Shown here piece by piece: positions 42,407 to 48,563 of a stretch of DNA of 48,563 nucleotides. The stretch lies in NCBI GenBank assembly GCA_001817065.1, contig MHHQ01000027.1, positions 30,866 through 79,428 of the forward strand, in the 5' to 3' direction. Within the stretch, counting starts at the first letter, position 1, and every line of letters starts with the position of its first letter. The notes below the pieces were generated by a model that saw only the letters and a program-made list of their open reading frames with translations, had not been told where the DNA came from and did no database searches. Position numbers and translations under genes: made by a program. The stretch comes from Candidatus Andersenbacteria bacterium RIFCSPHIGHO2_02_FULL_46_16 (lineage in GTDB: Bacteria; Patescibacteriota; Andersenbacteria; UBA10190).

Positions 42407-42733
42407 GTAGACTAAGTCCAAATCTCTCTAAAAATAAAGGGGGTAGTTCATATCGTGATTCTTTGTTCAATTCACTACTTGACCTACAAGCGCTTCACTT
42501 CAATAACAAGTAAATAAAGCTGCTCCCAAGCCTTAAATATGTCATTCAACCATGACAAAATCAATACTACGTCCTATTGATCCCAATTCACGATTGATTA
42601 TACTTATAAAATTCTGAATCCGTCTTGTTCGCTCACAACTGAATCATAAAACATCCTATTACCCATGTTAAGGACTGTCATTTCCTGTACATAGTAGAAC
42701 CTTTGTCACTCAGAACAGAAAGGAGAAAACGCT
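42407..42733. other. leader region of precursor candidate 2
   Basis: No full gene. TTGATTATACTTATAAAA (42595-42612) resembles the repeat promoter, with TATACT at 42599-42604. Bases 42455-42480 read RDSLFN in one frame, like the ligase N-terminus, possibly a very decayed repeat copy. Confidence 0.45.
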
Positions 42734-42862
42734 ATGAGCAAGGCACGAAAGCTATCGAAGAAGAAAATACGTAATTCTTCATTGCGACGTGAACGTTCTC
42801 GCTACCGTCTCACTCAAGCTCTGAATGCTTTCGACGGTGACAAACCGCGCCGTGGTAAGTAG
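42734..42862 (+). CDS. 42-residue basic peptide, candidate RiPP precursor 2
   Basis: A short gene with AAAGGAG 8 bases before the ATG. The product starts MSKARKLSKKKIRNSSLRRE, continues RSRYRLTQALNAFDG and ends DKPRRGK. It is followed by a terminator-like hairpin and then a PqqD-like/radical SAM/SPASM gene, the same order as at 38401-39969. The shared length, basic N-terminus and (E/Q)AL-x-A segment suggest it is a relative of candidate 1. The candidate core residues (Tyr, Asn, Phe, Asp) lie in the tail. A RiPP role is inference. It could otherwise be a small basic nucleic-acid-binding protein. Confidence 0.6.
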   Translation: MSKARKLSKKKIRNSSLRRERSRYRLTQALNAFDGDKPRRGK

Positions 42863-42869
42863 ACCTAAA

Positions 42870-42914
42870 GGGAGCTTCCTTCATTTAAGAGATCAAGAAA
42901 GCTCCCTATTTTCA
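42870..42914 (+). terminator. attenuator between precursor candidate 2 and the radical SAM gene
   Basis: GGGAGCTT (42870-42877) pairs with AAGCTCCC (42899-42906), followed by TATTTTCATT. Confidence 0.75.
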
Positions 42915-42933
42915 TTAAATGGAAGGAATTTTA

Positions 42934-44307
42934 ATGAGAGATTACATGATTTTATCAACGGATTTTACTTTGAAAGGATCACACGAAGAACAGGTATTGT
43001 TGCACTTAGCGGGAGGAGAGAAATATGAACTCACGCGGGATCAATATGATCTGTTGTGCCTCTTTGACGGATCGTTCACCCTAAGCCAAATCCACTCCCA
43101 GTATGATCGAGCTTCGCAAATAGTAATTGAAAAATTCTTAGCTAGGCTCAATAAGCTTGGAGCAATAACTTCTTCAAGTAAGCGGGGACAAAGGAAAGCG
43201 CAACGAAAACTTGTCTCATCTCCCCGGTTAAAGAACGTGCAACTCGAAGCCACAAGTGTCTGTAACTTATCGTGTGCTCATTGCTATCAAGCATCAATGT
43301 ATCCCGTATATAAAAACATCACTCGAGCTGATTGTGATGAACTGATTGCTCAGCTATCAACCATGCAAGTTGAAGGGGTGAGTATTAGTGGCGGAGAACC
43401 ACTTCTTGATAGTAAAACAATTCATCTAGCACACGAGGTTGAACGCAACGACATGAGAGTCACCTCGTTATTCACTAATGGACTTTTACTGGATAAGGAC
43501 ATAGCGGCAGAGATTAGTAGCTGGCGAAGTCAACCGACTATCTTCATTAGTCTAGACACCCTAGTTCCAGAGAATTTTCGCTTTCGAAGCATTCAACGTA
43601 AGGCAGCTAAAATAGCACTAGGTAGAGTCTTTGATGGTATCACAATGATTACGAGCAAAGGATTGCCCATCGTAATCAACACCGCCGTTAATCAATGCAA
43701 CCTATCTAAGTTATTTGACATGCATGAATATATCAAAAATCTTGGTATTGCTAGCTGGCGCCTTGGTTTCCCAAAAAGAACAGGCAATTTTCGTGATTCG
43801 TATCACGATTTGGAGGTACCTTGGGATAATCTGCTATCTGCCTCTTTTGCTCTGCTTCGGCACCACCTTGAATGTGGCAATCCCTTCCATATCCAGATTG
43901 AGTACCTATATAGAGACGAGCTTTTTGCAGATATGGCAATGTTGCCCGATTCATCCTATGTATGCGACTACGAAGGAAGGCGTAACAGTTGTTGCATTAA
44001 ACCCAATGGCGATGTCGTTTCATGTGCTTATTGTAGTAAAATGCCACTAGGAAACATCCTAATACAAAGGATGGAGAGTATCTGGTACTCCGGTTCGATG
44101 CAATCAATCAAAAACATGCGGATCTGTGATGTGACCGAATGTTGCGATTGTACATTGAGGGGGTACTGCGCTGCTGGATGTAGAGCTAATGCCTCGTTCT
44201 TGGGAGGAGACTTCAAAACATCAAAAGATCCCTACGCTTGTCAGGCAGTCCGGTATTTTGTCGATCAGGTTCTTCCATATCTTCGACAGCAAGGAATTGC
44301 TAAATAA
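42934..44307 (+). CDS. radical SAM/SPASM peptide-modifying enzyme 2
   Basis: A 457-residue protein from ATG 42934, chosen because GGAAGGA lies 6-7 bases upstream; an ATG at 42919 adds five residues. The first 80 residues form a PqqD-like domain (LLHLAGGEKYELTRDQYDLL, FTLSQIHSQYD). The cluster motif is CNLSCAHC, followed by SISGGEPLLD. The SPASM part has CDYEGRRNSCCIKPNGDVVSC, CSKMPLGN and CCDCTLRGYCAAGC with a final CQAV. It resembles enzyme 1 in architecture. The likely substrate is the 42-residue ORF upstream. Confidence 0.88.
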   Translation: MRDYMILSTDFTLKGSHEEQVLLHLAGGEKYELTRDQYDLLCLFDGSFTLSQIHSQYDRASQIVIEKFLARLNKLGAITSSSKRGQRKAQRKLVSSPRLKNVQLEATSVCNLSCAHCYQASMYPVYKNITRADCDELIAQLSTMQVEGVSISGGEPLLDSKTIHLAHEVERNDMRVTSLFTNGLLLDKDIAAEISSWRSQPTIFISLDTLVPENFRFRSIQRKAAKIALGRVFDGITMITSKGLPIVINTAVNQCNLSKLFDMHEYIKNLGIASWRLGFPKRTGNFRDSYHDLEVPWDNLLSASFALLRHHLECGNPFHIQIEYLYRDELFADMAMLPDSSYVCDYEGRRNSCCIKPNGDVVSCAYCSKMPLGNILIQRMESIWYSGSMQSIKNMRICDVTECCDCTLRGYCAAGCRANASFLGGDFKTSKDPYACQAVRYFVDQVLPYLRQQGIAK

Positions 44308-44315
44308 TGCTAAAT

Positions 44316-44345
44316 GTCCGATAGTTTTAACTAGCGGACTTTTTT
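44316..44345 (+). terminator. hairpin and T-run between radical SAM 2 and a methyltransferase
   Basis: GTCCG-A-TAGTT-TT-AACTA-G-CGGAC followed by seven T. The next ATG starts directly after the T-run. Confidence 0.75.
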
Positions 44346-45023
44346 ATGACAATACCTTATTCCCTATTAGCTAAGTGGTACGACCAGCTTTACTCTGACG
44401 ACTTTTATAATCAGTATGCTATCTTTATCCAGTCCCAAGCACAACAATATAAAATTTCAAAAATAGACCTGTTAGACGTTGCCTGCGGCACCGGAAGATT
44501 GTTATCCAAGCTTGTTCCTTATAGCGTCTCTTCTGTTGGAATTGACTCGTCTGCAGGCATGCTTGCAGAAGCAAGAAAAAAACTGCCACAAACAAAATTT
44601 CACCTACAAAACATGACTGCTATTAGAATTAGTGGTATGTACAATGTTATTACGTGCACCTTTGACTCATTAAATTATGTGTTGAATATAGATGATGTCC
44701 AAGAATATTTTCGCAATATTAAAAAACTGTTAAAGGAGCAAGGCATTTTCATCTTCGATTTTAATACGATTCACAAAAAACCCCTTGGTCTAATAAGCAA
44801 AGGTAAAATAACCTACAAGGACCGCACCCATGGCACCTTTTGGGATATAAATATCCATACACCCAGTGGACAAGAATTTCATCATGAAAAATTATATACG
44901 CTAGAGGAAATAAAACACGCCTTAGAGGTAAACGGTATGCACATCAAGAAGATTTATTCTAATTTCAGCACACAAATTACTAAGGAGGACAAACATCCAA
45001 GAATAATAGTAGTTGCCCAATAA
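44346..45023 (+). CDS. class I SAM-dependent methyltransferase
   Basis: A 225-residue protein. LAKWYDQLYSDDFYNQY at the start, motif I LLDVACGTGRLLSKL, acidic VGIDSSAGML and ITCTFDSLNYVLN place it among the methyltransferase-11/25 type that often accompanies natural product genes. It lies directly after radical SAM 2 and its terminator and is possibly a tailoring enzyme. The C-terminal RIIVVAQ is complete. Confidence 0.85.
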   Translation: MTIPYSLLAKWYDQLYSDDFYNQYAIFIQSQAQQYKISKIDLLDVACGTGRLLSKLVPYSVSSVGIDSSAGMLAEARKKLPQTKFHLQNMTAIRISGMYNVITCTFDSLNYVLNIDDVQEYFRNIKKLLKEQGIFIFDFNTIHKKPLGLISKGKITYKDRTHGTFWDINIHTPSGQEFHHEKLYTLEEIKHALEVNGMHIKKIYSNFSTQITKEDKHPRIIVVAQ

Positions 45024-45079
45024 TGGCCATCACATTTTCTGATGCAGTCTCCCGGAACGAGATTTTTCTAATCCAAATC

Positions 45080-45338
45080 AATAGCCCCAATTATTCTCTT
45101 GATATACTATAAAACCATGATCCCTTGGCTTCGTCGTCCCAATAACAATCACCGCGACTCGTTATTCAACCTGCCTCTTTATCCACCAGCCCCAAATAAG
45201 AAGGGTGGGATAGACTTAGCGTCGCAGCAACTCACCGCGGACGTTAATCAAGTCCTAGCCTCTTTTTCCGTCGCCAAGGCCCGCCAACAGTTATCTGAAA
45301 CCAGCGAAGAGGAATGGGTAACCCTTAGTATTGGTTAA
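45080..45338 (+). pseudogene. ligase-leader repeat copy D with a truncated ligase gene
   Basis: Leader, TTGATATACTATAAAACC and ATG 45117. The 73-codon frame is uninterrupted (MIPWLRRPNNNHRDS, then PPAPNKKGGIDLASQQL, SFSVAKARQQLSETSEEEW) because AAATAAGAAG replaces the A7 run of copies B and E. Homology to the ligase ends after EEEW and a TAA follows. Confidence 0.8.
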
Positions 45339-45376
45339 ATATCTATTTCTCAAACATTTTGTCAGCCTAAGTTCAA

Positions 45377-46369
45377 ATGGTTATGATCATTCCAGAAAAA
45401 TTGAAACCTGGTGACATGGTTCGCGTTATTGCACCATCTAATACGATGAGTGAAACGGTAAAGATAAACTCAAAAAATGCGCTTAAGCGATTTAATGAAG
45501 ATTTATGCCTGAATGTTTCTTTTGGAAAACATATAAACCATACAGACAAATTGAACAGTACGAGTATTGAATCAAGAATAGACGATTTACACTCCGCTTT
45601 TTCTGATCAGAAAGTTAAGGCTGTTTTTGCTGTTATGGGTGGCTTCAACAGCAATCAACTATTAAAATATATCGACTGGAGTGTAATATCCAATAATCCA
45701 AAAATATTTTGTGGATATTCTGACATTACTGCCCTCAATCTTGCTATCTTGTCAAAGACAAACATAATTACCTACTCTGGCCCCGTATATGCAACCTTTA
45801 ATGATGAAATAAACTTTGAATATACTTTGGACTATGTTAGGCGGTGCCTCTTTTCACTAAACCAATTTACGATAGAACCATCGAAGCTATGGAGTGATGA
45901 CAAATGGTACATTGATCAACAACAAAGAAACCTTATCAAGAACACCGGGCATCTGATTATTAATAAAGGCAGTGCGGAAGGTACAATTATTGGTACAAAT
46001 CTCAGCACCATAAATTTGCTTCAAGGATCCGAATTCTTTCCGCAGCCAAAAAACTCAATTCTTTTTCTGGAAGATGACTATAATTCAAAACCAGCAATAT
46101 TTGATCGACAACTTCAAGCACTGTTACATTTGCCCGGATTCATAAAAGTTAAAGGACTTGTTCTTGGTCGGTTTCAGAAGGAGAGCTACATCAACGACAA
46201 CGACTTGATAAGAATTATTAAATCAAAAAAAGAGTTAAGCATAATGCCGATCATAGCCAATGTTGATTTTGGACACACACAACCGATGGTCACATTGCCA
46301 ATAGGAGGGTTAGCGAAAATTAGTATCAGTGACTCAGTCAACAGTAAAATTGAAGTAATAGAACATTAA
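45377..46369 (+). CDS. S66-family serine carboxypeptidase, MccF-like
   Basis: A 330-residue protein. KPGDMVRVIAPSN is the usual S66 start. VMGGFNSNQLLKYID resembles the MccF branch (GGxxSNQLL) rather than LdcA (GGYGxxRLL). GYSDIT carries the catalytic Ser, FLEDDYNSKPAIFDRQL the Glu region, and DFGHTQPMVTLPIGG the His. MccF cleaves microcin C and gives self-immunity; LdcA trims peptidoglycan peptides. It lies after ligase-leader copy D and converges on a radical SAM gene with a tiny ORF. ATG 45383 is an alternative start. Confidence 0.85.
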   Translation: MVMIIPEKLKPGDMVRVIAPSNTMSETVKINSKNALKRFNEDLCLNVSFGKHINHTDKLNSTSIESRIDDLHSAFSDQKVKAVFAVMGGFNSNQLLKYIDWSVISNNPKIFCGYSDITALNLAILSKTNIITYSGPVYATFNDEINFEYTLDYVRRCLFSLNQFTIEPSKLWSDDKWYIDQQQRNLIKNTGHLIINKGSAEGTIIGTNLSTINLLQGSEFFPQPKNSILFLEDDYNSKPAIFDRQLQALLHLPGFIKVKGLVLGRFQKESYINDNDLIRIIKSKKELSIMPIIANVDFGHTQPMVTLPIGGLAKISISDSVNSKIEVIEH

Positions 46370-46402
46370 AAAAAGAGGGTGGTTTATTTGAATAAACCAC
46401 CC
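46368..46402 (-). terminator. strong rho-independent terminator for the minus-strand radical SAM unit
   Basis: On the minus strand GGGTGGTTTATT pairs with AATAAACCACCC (11-12 bp), followed by TCTTTTTTT (46368-46374). It also abuts the S66 stop codon on the other strand. Confidence 0.9.
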
Positions 46403-46411
46403 AGGTCGTCG

Positions 46412-46438
46412 CTAATCGCAGCAGTGACCTTTCAACAT
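46412..46438 (-). CDS. 8-residue ORF MLKGHCCD, candidate minimal peptide precursor
   Basis: The ATG begins one base after the radical SAM stop. AAGGAGGTG, a near-perfect Shine-Dalgarno, lies 6-8 bases before it, within the last codons of the radical SAM gene. The frame is M-L-K-G-H-C-C-D-stop, and a strong terminator follows 10 bases later. Nothing else explains the ribosome binding site. A known precedent for such a short peptide gene is mccA (7 codons) of microcin C. That this peptide is a substrate of the radical SAM protein or of an adenylating enzyme is speculation. Confidence 0.45.
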   Translation of the reverse strand: MLKGHCCD

Positions 46439-46439
46439 G

Positions 46440-47603
46440 TCACACCTCCTTTCTGGATTTAGTAAACGATTCTTCCATTTCTCGTTGAGATGGAAAAACA
46501 AACTCCGGATCAAGCCCCTCCTCGTTTATCAAGCTCTTGTAAATAGTGCGCAACCGAGAAGATAGTATTGGCACAATCTTTTCTTCCACAAGTGGCATCA
46601 CCGAGCACGACAATGGGTCTATCGCATCACATTTTCCCATCCATTCCAAGGCTTCACCACGGCAACCCGTGCCACACAAGCGGTAATAACGACAACGTTT
46701 ACAATTACCCAATTCCCCCTGACGGAGCAGGAAAAAGGGGTGTGTAGAGTACACATTCACTAGTTGTAAAAAATCGTCATACTCCCAGGCTCGAGCAATT
46801 TCTAACTGCAACGGTGAGCAAATAGAAACTTTGCCATCTACTCCAACTGCCATCTTACCAATTGCATATGCGCAAGGGTGAGCATTGTCAAAACCCGGAT
46901 CATCCATATTGTCTGCAGCAAGGTTCTCCAATGAACTTTTATACACGCGGAAAGCGGTCAACTCCATTCTTTGCAAATGGCCATTCTCGTACCTATCTTT
47001 AATGATGTCAGCAACAGTCGTTATTACTTCTCTAAACGAGGCATAGACAGAAGTCGAAGGAGATTTCATAGGTAAATCGAGACGCCAGTGATTGATACCC
47101 ATCTGCACAAGTGTCTCCTGAAAACTTCTCAGCTCGGGAAGGTTATATTTGGTGAGGATTGTGTTAATGGTCACATGGCATTGCGGAGCCACTTTTTTCA
47201 CAAGCTCAATCTTTTTGATCACATCTTTCGCCTTACTTGGTGGACGGGCTTTCTCATGTGATACCAATCCATCTAATGAAACCTTTATTTCTTGGACTTG
47301 TCCTGTGGTGAGTATGTCCGAAATAAGTTGGTCATTAACCTGATCTCCATAAAGGTTAGAAAATAGTATCACATGGCCACCAGAACATGCTCTAATCAGT
47401 TCCAGGATCCCTGGATGTTGTAGAGGTTCTCCACCAGAAATCGAGATTCTTTTAACCCCGTACTCCAGGGCTCCCTTTATCAGCTTGACGAACTTTTTAA
47501 TATTGCCATGTGCCAAACCTTTTCTTCTCCGAGTCACAAAGCAATATTCACAATTCAAGTTACACCTATTTGTAATATCAATATGAAGCGCGGTGATTTT
47601 CAC
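46440..47603 (-). CDS. radical SAM/SPASM (twitch-like) enzyme 3
   Basis: A 387-residue protein from a GTG at 47603, supported by AGGGGA 7-8 bases upstream. CNLNCEYC (C14, C18, C21) binds the radical SAM cluster and SISGGEPLQHPG follows. The C-terminal part has CAYAIGKMAVGVDGKVSIC, CKRCRYYRLCGTGC and a late CDAIDPLSC, so at least one auxiliary cluster is likely. Unlike enzymes 1 and 2 it has no PqqD-like domain. It is related to MoaA/PqqE-like peptide modifiers. The transcript also holds an 8-codon ORF and a terminator. Confidence 0.87.
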   Translation of the reverse strand: MKITALHIDITNRCNLNCEYCFVTRRRKGLAHGNIKKFVKLIKGALEYGVKRISISGGEPLQHPGILELIRACSGGHVILFSNLYGDQVNDQLISDILTTGQVQEIKVSLDGLVSHEKARPPSKAKDVIKKIELVKKVAPQCHVTINTILTKYNLPELRSFQETLVQMGINHWRLDLPMKSPSTSVYASFREVITTVADIIKDRYENGHLQRMELTAFRVYKSSLENLAADNMDDPGFDNAHPCAYAIGKMAVGVDGKVSICSPLQLEIARAWEYDDFLQLVNVYSTHPFFLLRQGELGNCKRCRYYRLCGTGCRGEALEWMGKCDAIDPLSCSVMPLVEEKIVPILSSRLRTIYKSLINEEGLDPEFVFPSQREMEESFTKSRKEV

Positions 47604-47885
47604 GTGTAGGTCCCCTATGTTGTTTTGCTGAAAAGACTGACTATTTTACCGGAGACAAGCGCGACTATAATCTCAAGACTTGCGAAGTCTTGGTGACTGG
47701 AATTGTCAAAGGACAGCTCTATACCAGTAATTTGTCAGTATTGTGCTTATTGCTTTTATATACAAATAGTATTGTCAATCAACGCTGACAAAAAATAGCG
47801 CATAACAGCACACAATAAGCACAAACATAAACAATGCTAAGCTATGTAAAGCCTAGCACTAACCGAGCTATCAGGCTGTCTATTA
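47604..47885 (-). promoter_or_regulatory. regulatory region of radical SAM 3
   Basis: Contains TTGTCA-N8-TGACAA at 47772-47791 (the arms and spacing of the operator at 38.2 and 41.5 kb, different centre) and a perfect CAAGACTT-GCG-AAGTCTTG hairpin at 47674-47692. Near 47756, TATATACAAATAGTAT resembles the text after the 38.2 kb operator. No gene is seen. Confidence 0.5.
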
Positions 47886-48098
47886 CTATCTTATTCTGAC
47901 AATATAGATTATTTCTCGCCTTATGTGTCCAACCTCTCCTCTACCTTTCGCGATATTGCTCCTGCACCGCAAAGTGTGTATCCTAATAAATCCGGTTTCT
48001 TTGCTGATGTCGTCAAATAGAATATCGGCGCGTGTGGTTACAATCATTTTCGGAATCAGCTCTCCGGAAAATAAGCCACGCAAGAACCTTGCGCGCAA
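47886..48098 (-). pseudogene. 3' fragment of a class I/II aminotransferase
   Basis: The minus-strand frame FSGELIPKMIVTTRADILFD and SKETGFIRIH matches the C-terminus of the aminotransferase at 10483-11592 (ELIAKKIVTTPATIFFHDRSKETGFLRIH). The rest is missing and the end is altered. It is a relic of a homologue beside the ligase promoter. Confidence 0.6.
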
Positions 48099-48100
48099 AC

Positions 48101-48138
48101 AGTAGCCCCAAAATTCCTCTTGCTATACTATAAAACCA
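48101..48138 (+). promoter_or_regulatory. ligase promoter, copy E of the repeat leader
   Basis: CAGTAGCCCCAAAATTCC then TTGCTATACTATAAAACC; TATACT lies 8 bases before ATG 48139. This copy precedes the longest version of the gene, so it is likely the parent of the other copies. Confidence 0.7.
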
Positions 48139-48563
48139 TGATCCCATGGCTCCGACGTCCCAATAACAATCACCGTGACTCGCTATTCAACCTGCCCCTC
48201 TATCCGCCCGTCCCTAAAAAAACGGGGGAGTCGATCTGGCCTCCCAGCAACTCACCGCCGACGTTAACCAAATATTAACGTCCTTCTCTGTTGTTAAAGC
48301 CCGCCGCCAGTTATCTGAAATTAGCGAGGAAGAATGGCAACACCGGGGAGAAACCAGGGCCCTCGCTCTTTTCCATGCCGCGGCCGAGCTTGTACCTGCC
48401 TATAAAGATTATTTGCAGAAAAATCAGATCAAACCGGACAAGATTAAGACCATAGCAGACTTCAAACAAATCCCTCTCGTCGATAAAGAAAACTATCTGC
48501 GTGTTTATCCGCTCGACCAGCTCTGCTGGCATGCCAACATATCGTCCAGCCAAATGATCTCGG
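48139..48563 (+). CDS. PaaK/F390-synthetase-like adenylating ligase, 5' part (frame broken at A7)
   Basis: Starts MIPWLRRPNNNHRDS. After the A7 run (48216-48222) the homologous frame continues at -1: GVDLASQQLTADVNQIL, SEISEEEWQHRGETRALAL, AELVPAYKDYLQKNQI, FKQIPLVDKENYLRVYPL and on to the window end. The last part matches the N-terminus of phenylacetate-CoA ligase/coenzyme F390 synthetase-type adenylating enzymes (PAYKDYL...FKQIPLVDKENY). The catalytic core lies outside the window. Either the gene is a pseudogene, the run is an assembly error, or slippage on A7 restores the frame. Confidence 0.65.

Noticed and set aside
47840-47840. A 17-codon minus-strand ORF (MFVLIVCCYALFF...) upstream of radical SAM 3 as a precursor peptide
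   Set aside because: It has no Shine-Dalgarno and crosses the operator region; the 8-codon ORF after the enzyme has far better signals.

Overview
The window is most consistent with a chromosome segment of a Patescibacteria (CPR) organism, close to Parcubacteria. Reasons: housekeeping genes are scattered singly rather than in large operons; many start codons lie only 5-8 bases after a -10 box (leaderless mRNAs); short GC-rich palindromic repeats of a type I associate with CPR genomes are present, one reading LPAEASAKAS inside a gene; TGA is used as a stop. Lineage assignment is inference. No tRNA, rRNA or CRISPR array was seen.

Layout. (1) 1-15.3 kb, core-like: tsaD 3' end, a small Cys/His-rich protein, valS, a small heat-shock protein, a membrane-anchored methyltransferase, metG, a CYTH phosphatase, rfbB, an Acg-type nitroreductase, a class I/II aminotransferase, a ThiF-type adenylyltransferase and a secreted LCAT-like lipase. 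(2) 15.6-24.4 kb, a putative defence island: PLD-nuclease/SF2 helicase, Bro-N/DinD-like protein, and a PglX/Eco57I-type DNA methyltransferase split by a frameshift, then two membrane proteins. (3) 24.4-37.8 kb, an accessory mosaic: fragments of one IS type at both sides of a 9.7 kb block, zincin-like proteins, Nudix, archaeal-type proS, and a five-gene operon (DapF-like epimerase, two Ddl-type ATP-grasp ligases, C39-like peptidase, GNAT) lying between two copies of the proS 3' end. Next come remnants of livH, a PheRS FDX-ACB domain and a glycosyltransferase-like gene, plus C39, HIT and MBL proteins. (4) 37.8-48.1 kb, a peptide-modification region: three radical SAM/SPASM proteins, several SAM methyltransferases, four small ORFs with strong ribosome binding sites, and an MccF-like S66 peptidase. 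(5) The right edge enters a PaaK/F390-synthetase-like adenylating ligase.

The organising feature of 26.9-48.5 kb is a direct repeat made of the promoter and first codons of that ligase gene. It occurs five times with coding sequence, once as promoter only in front of the Nudix gene, and once as a 16-base edge. The copies divide the region into modules, as if accessory genes were repeatedly inserted at, or captured by, the ligase 5' end.

The best candidates for an undescribed system are: (a) small, highly basic ORFs of 41 and 42 codons, each followed by a terminator-like hairpin and a radical SAM/SPASM enzyme with an N-terminal PqqD-like domain, with a shared TTGTCA-N8-TGACAA operator; (b) an 8-codon ORF (MLKGHCCD) with a perfect Shine-Dalgarno at the end of the third radical SAM gene, convergent with the MccF-like gene; (c) the epimerase/ATP-grasp/C39/GNAT operon, which looks like a peptide or amino-acid-derived natural product pathway.
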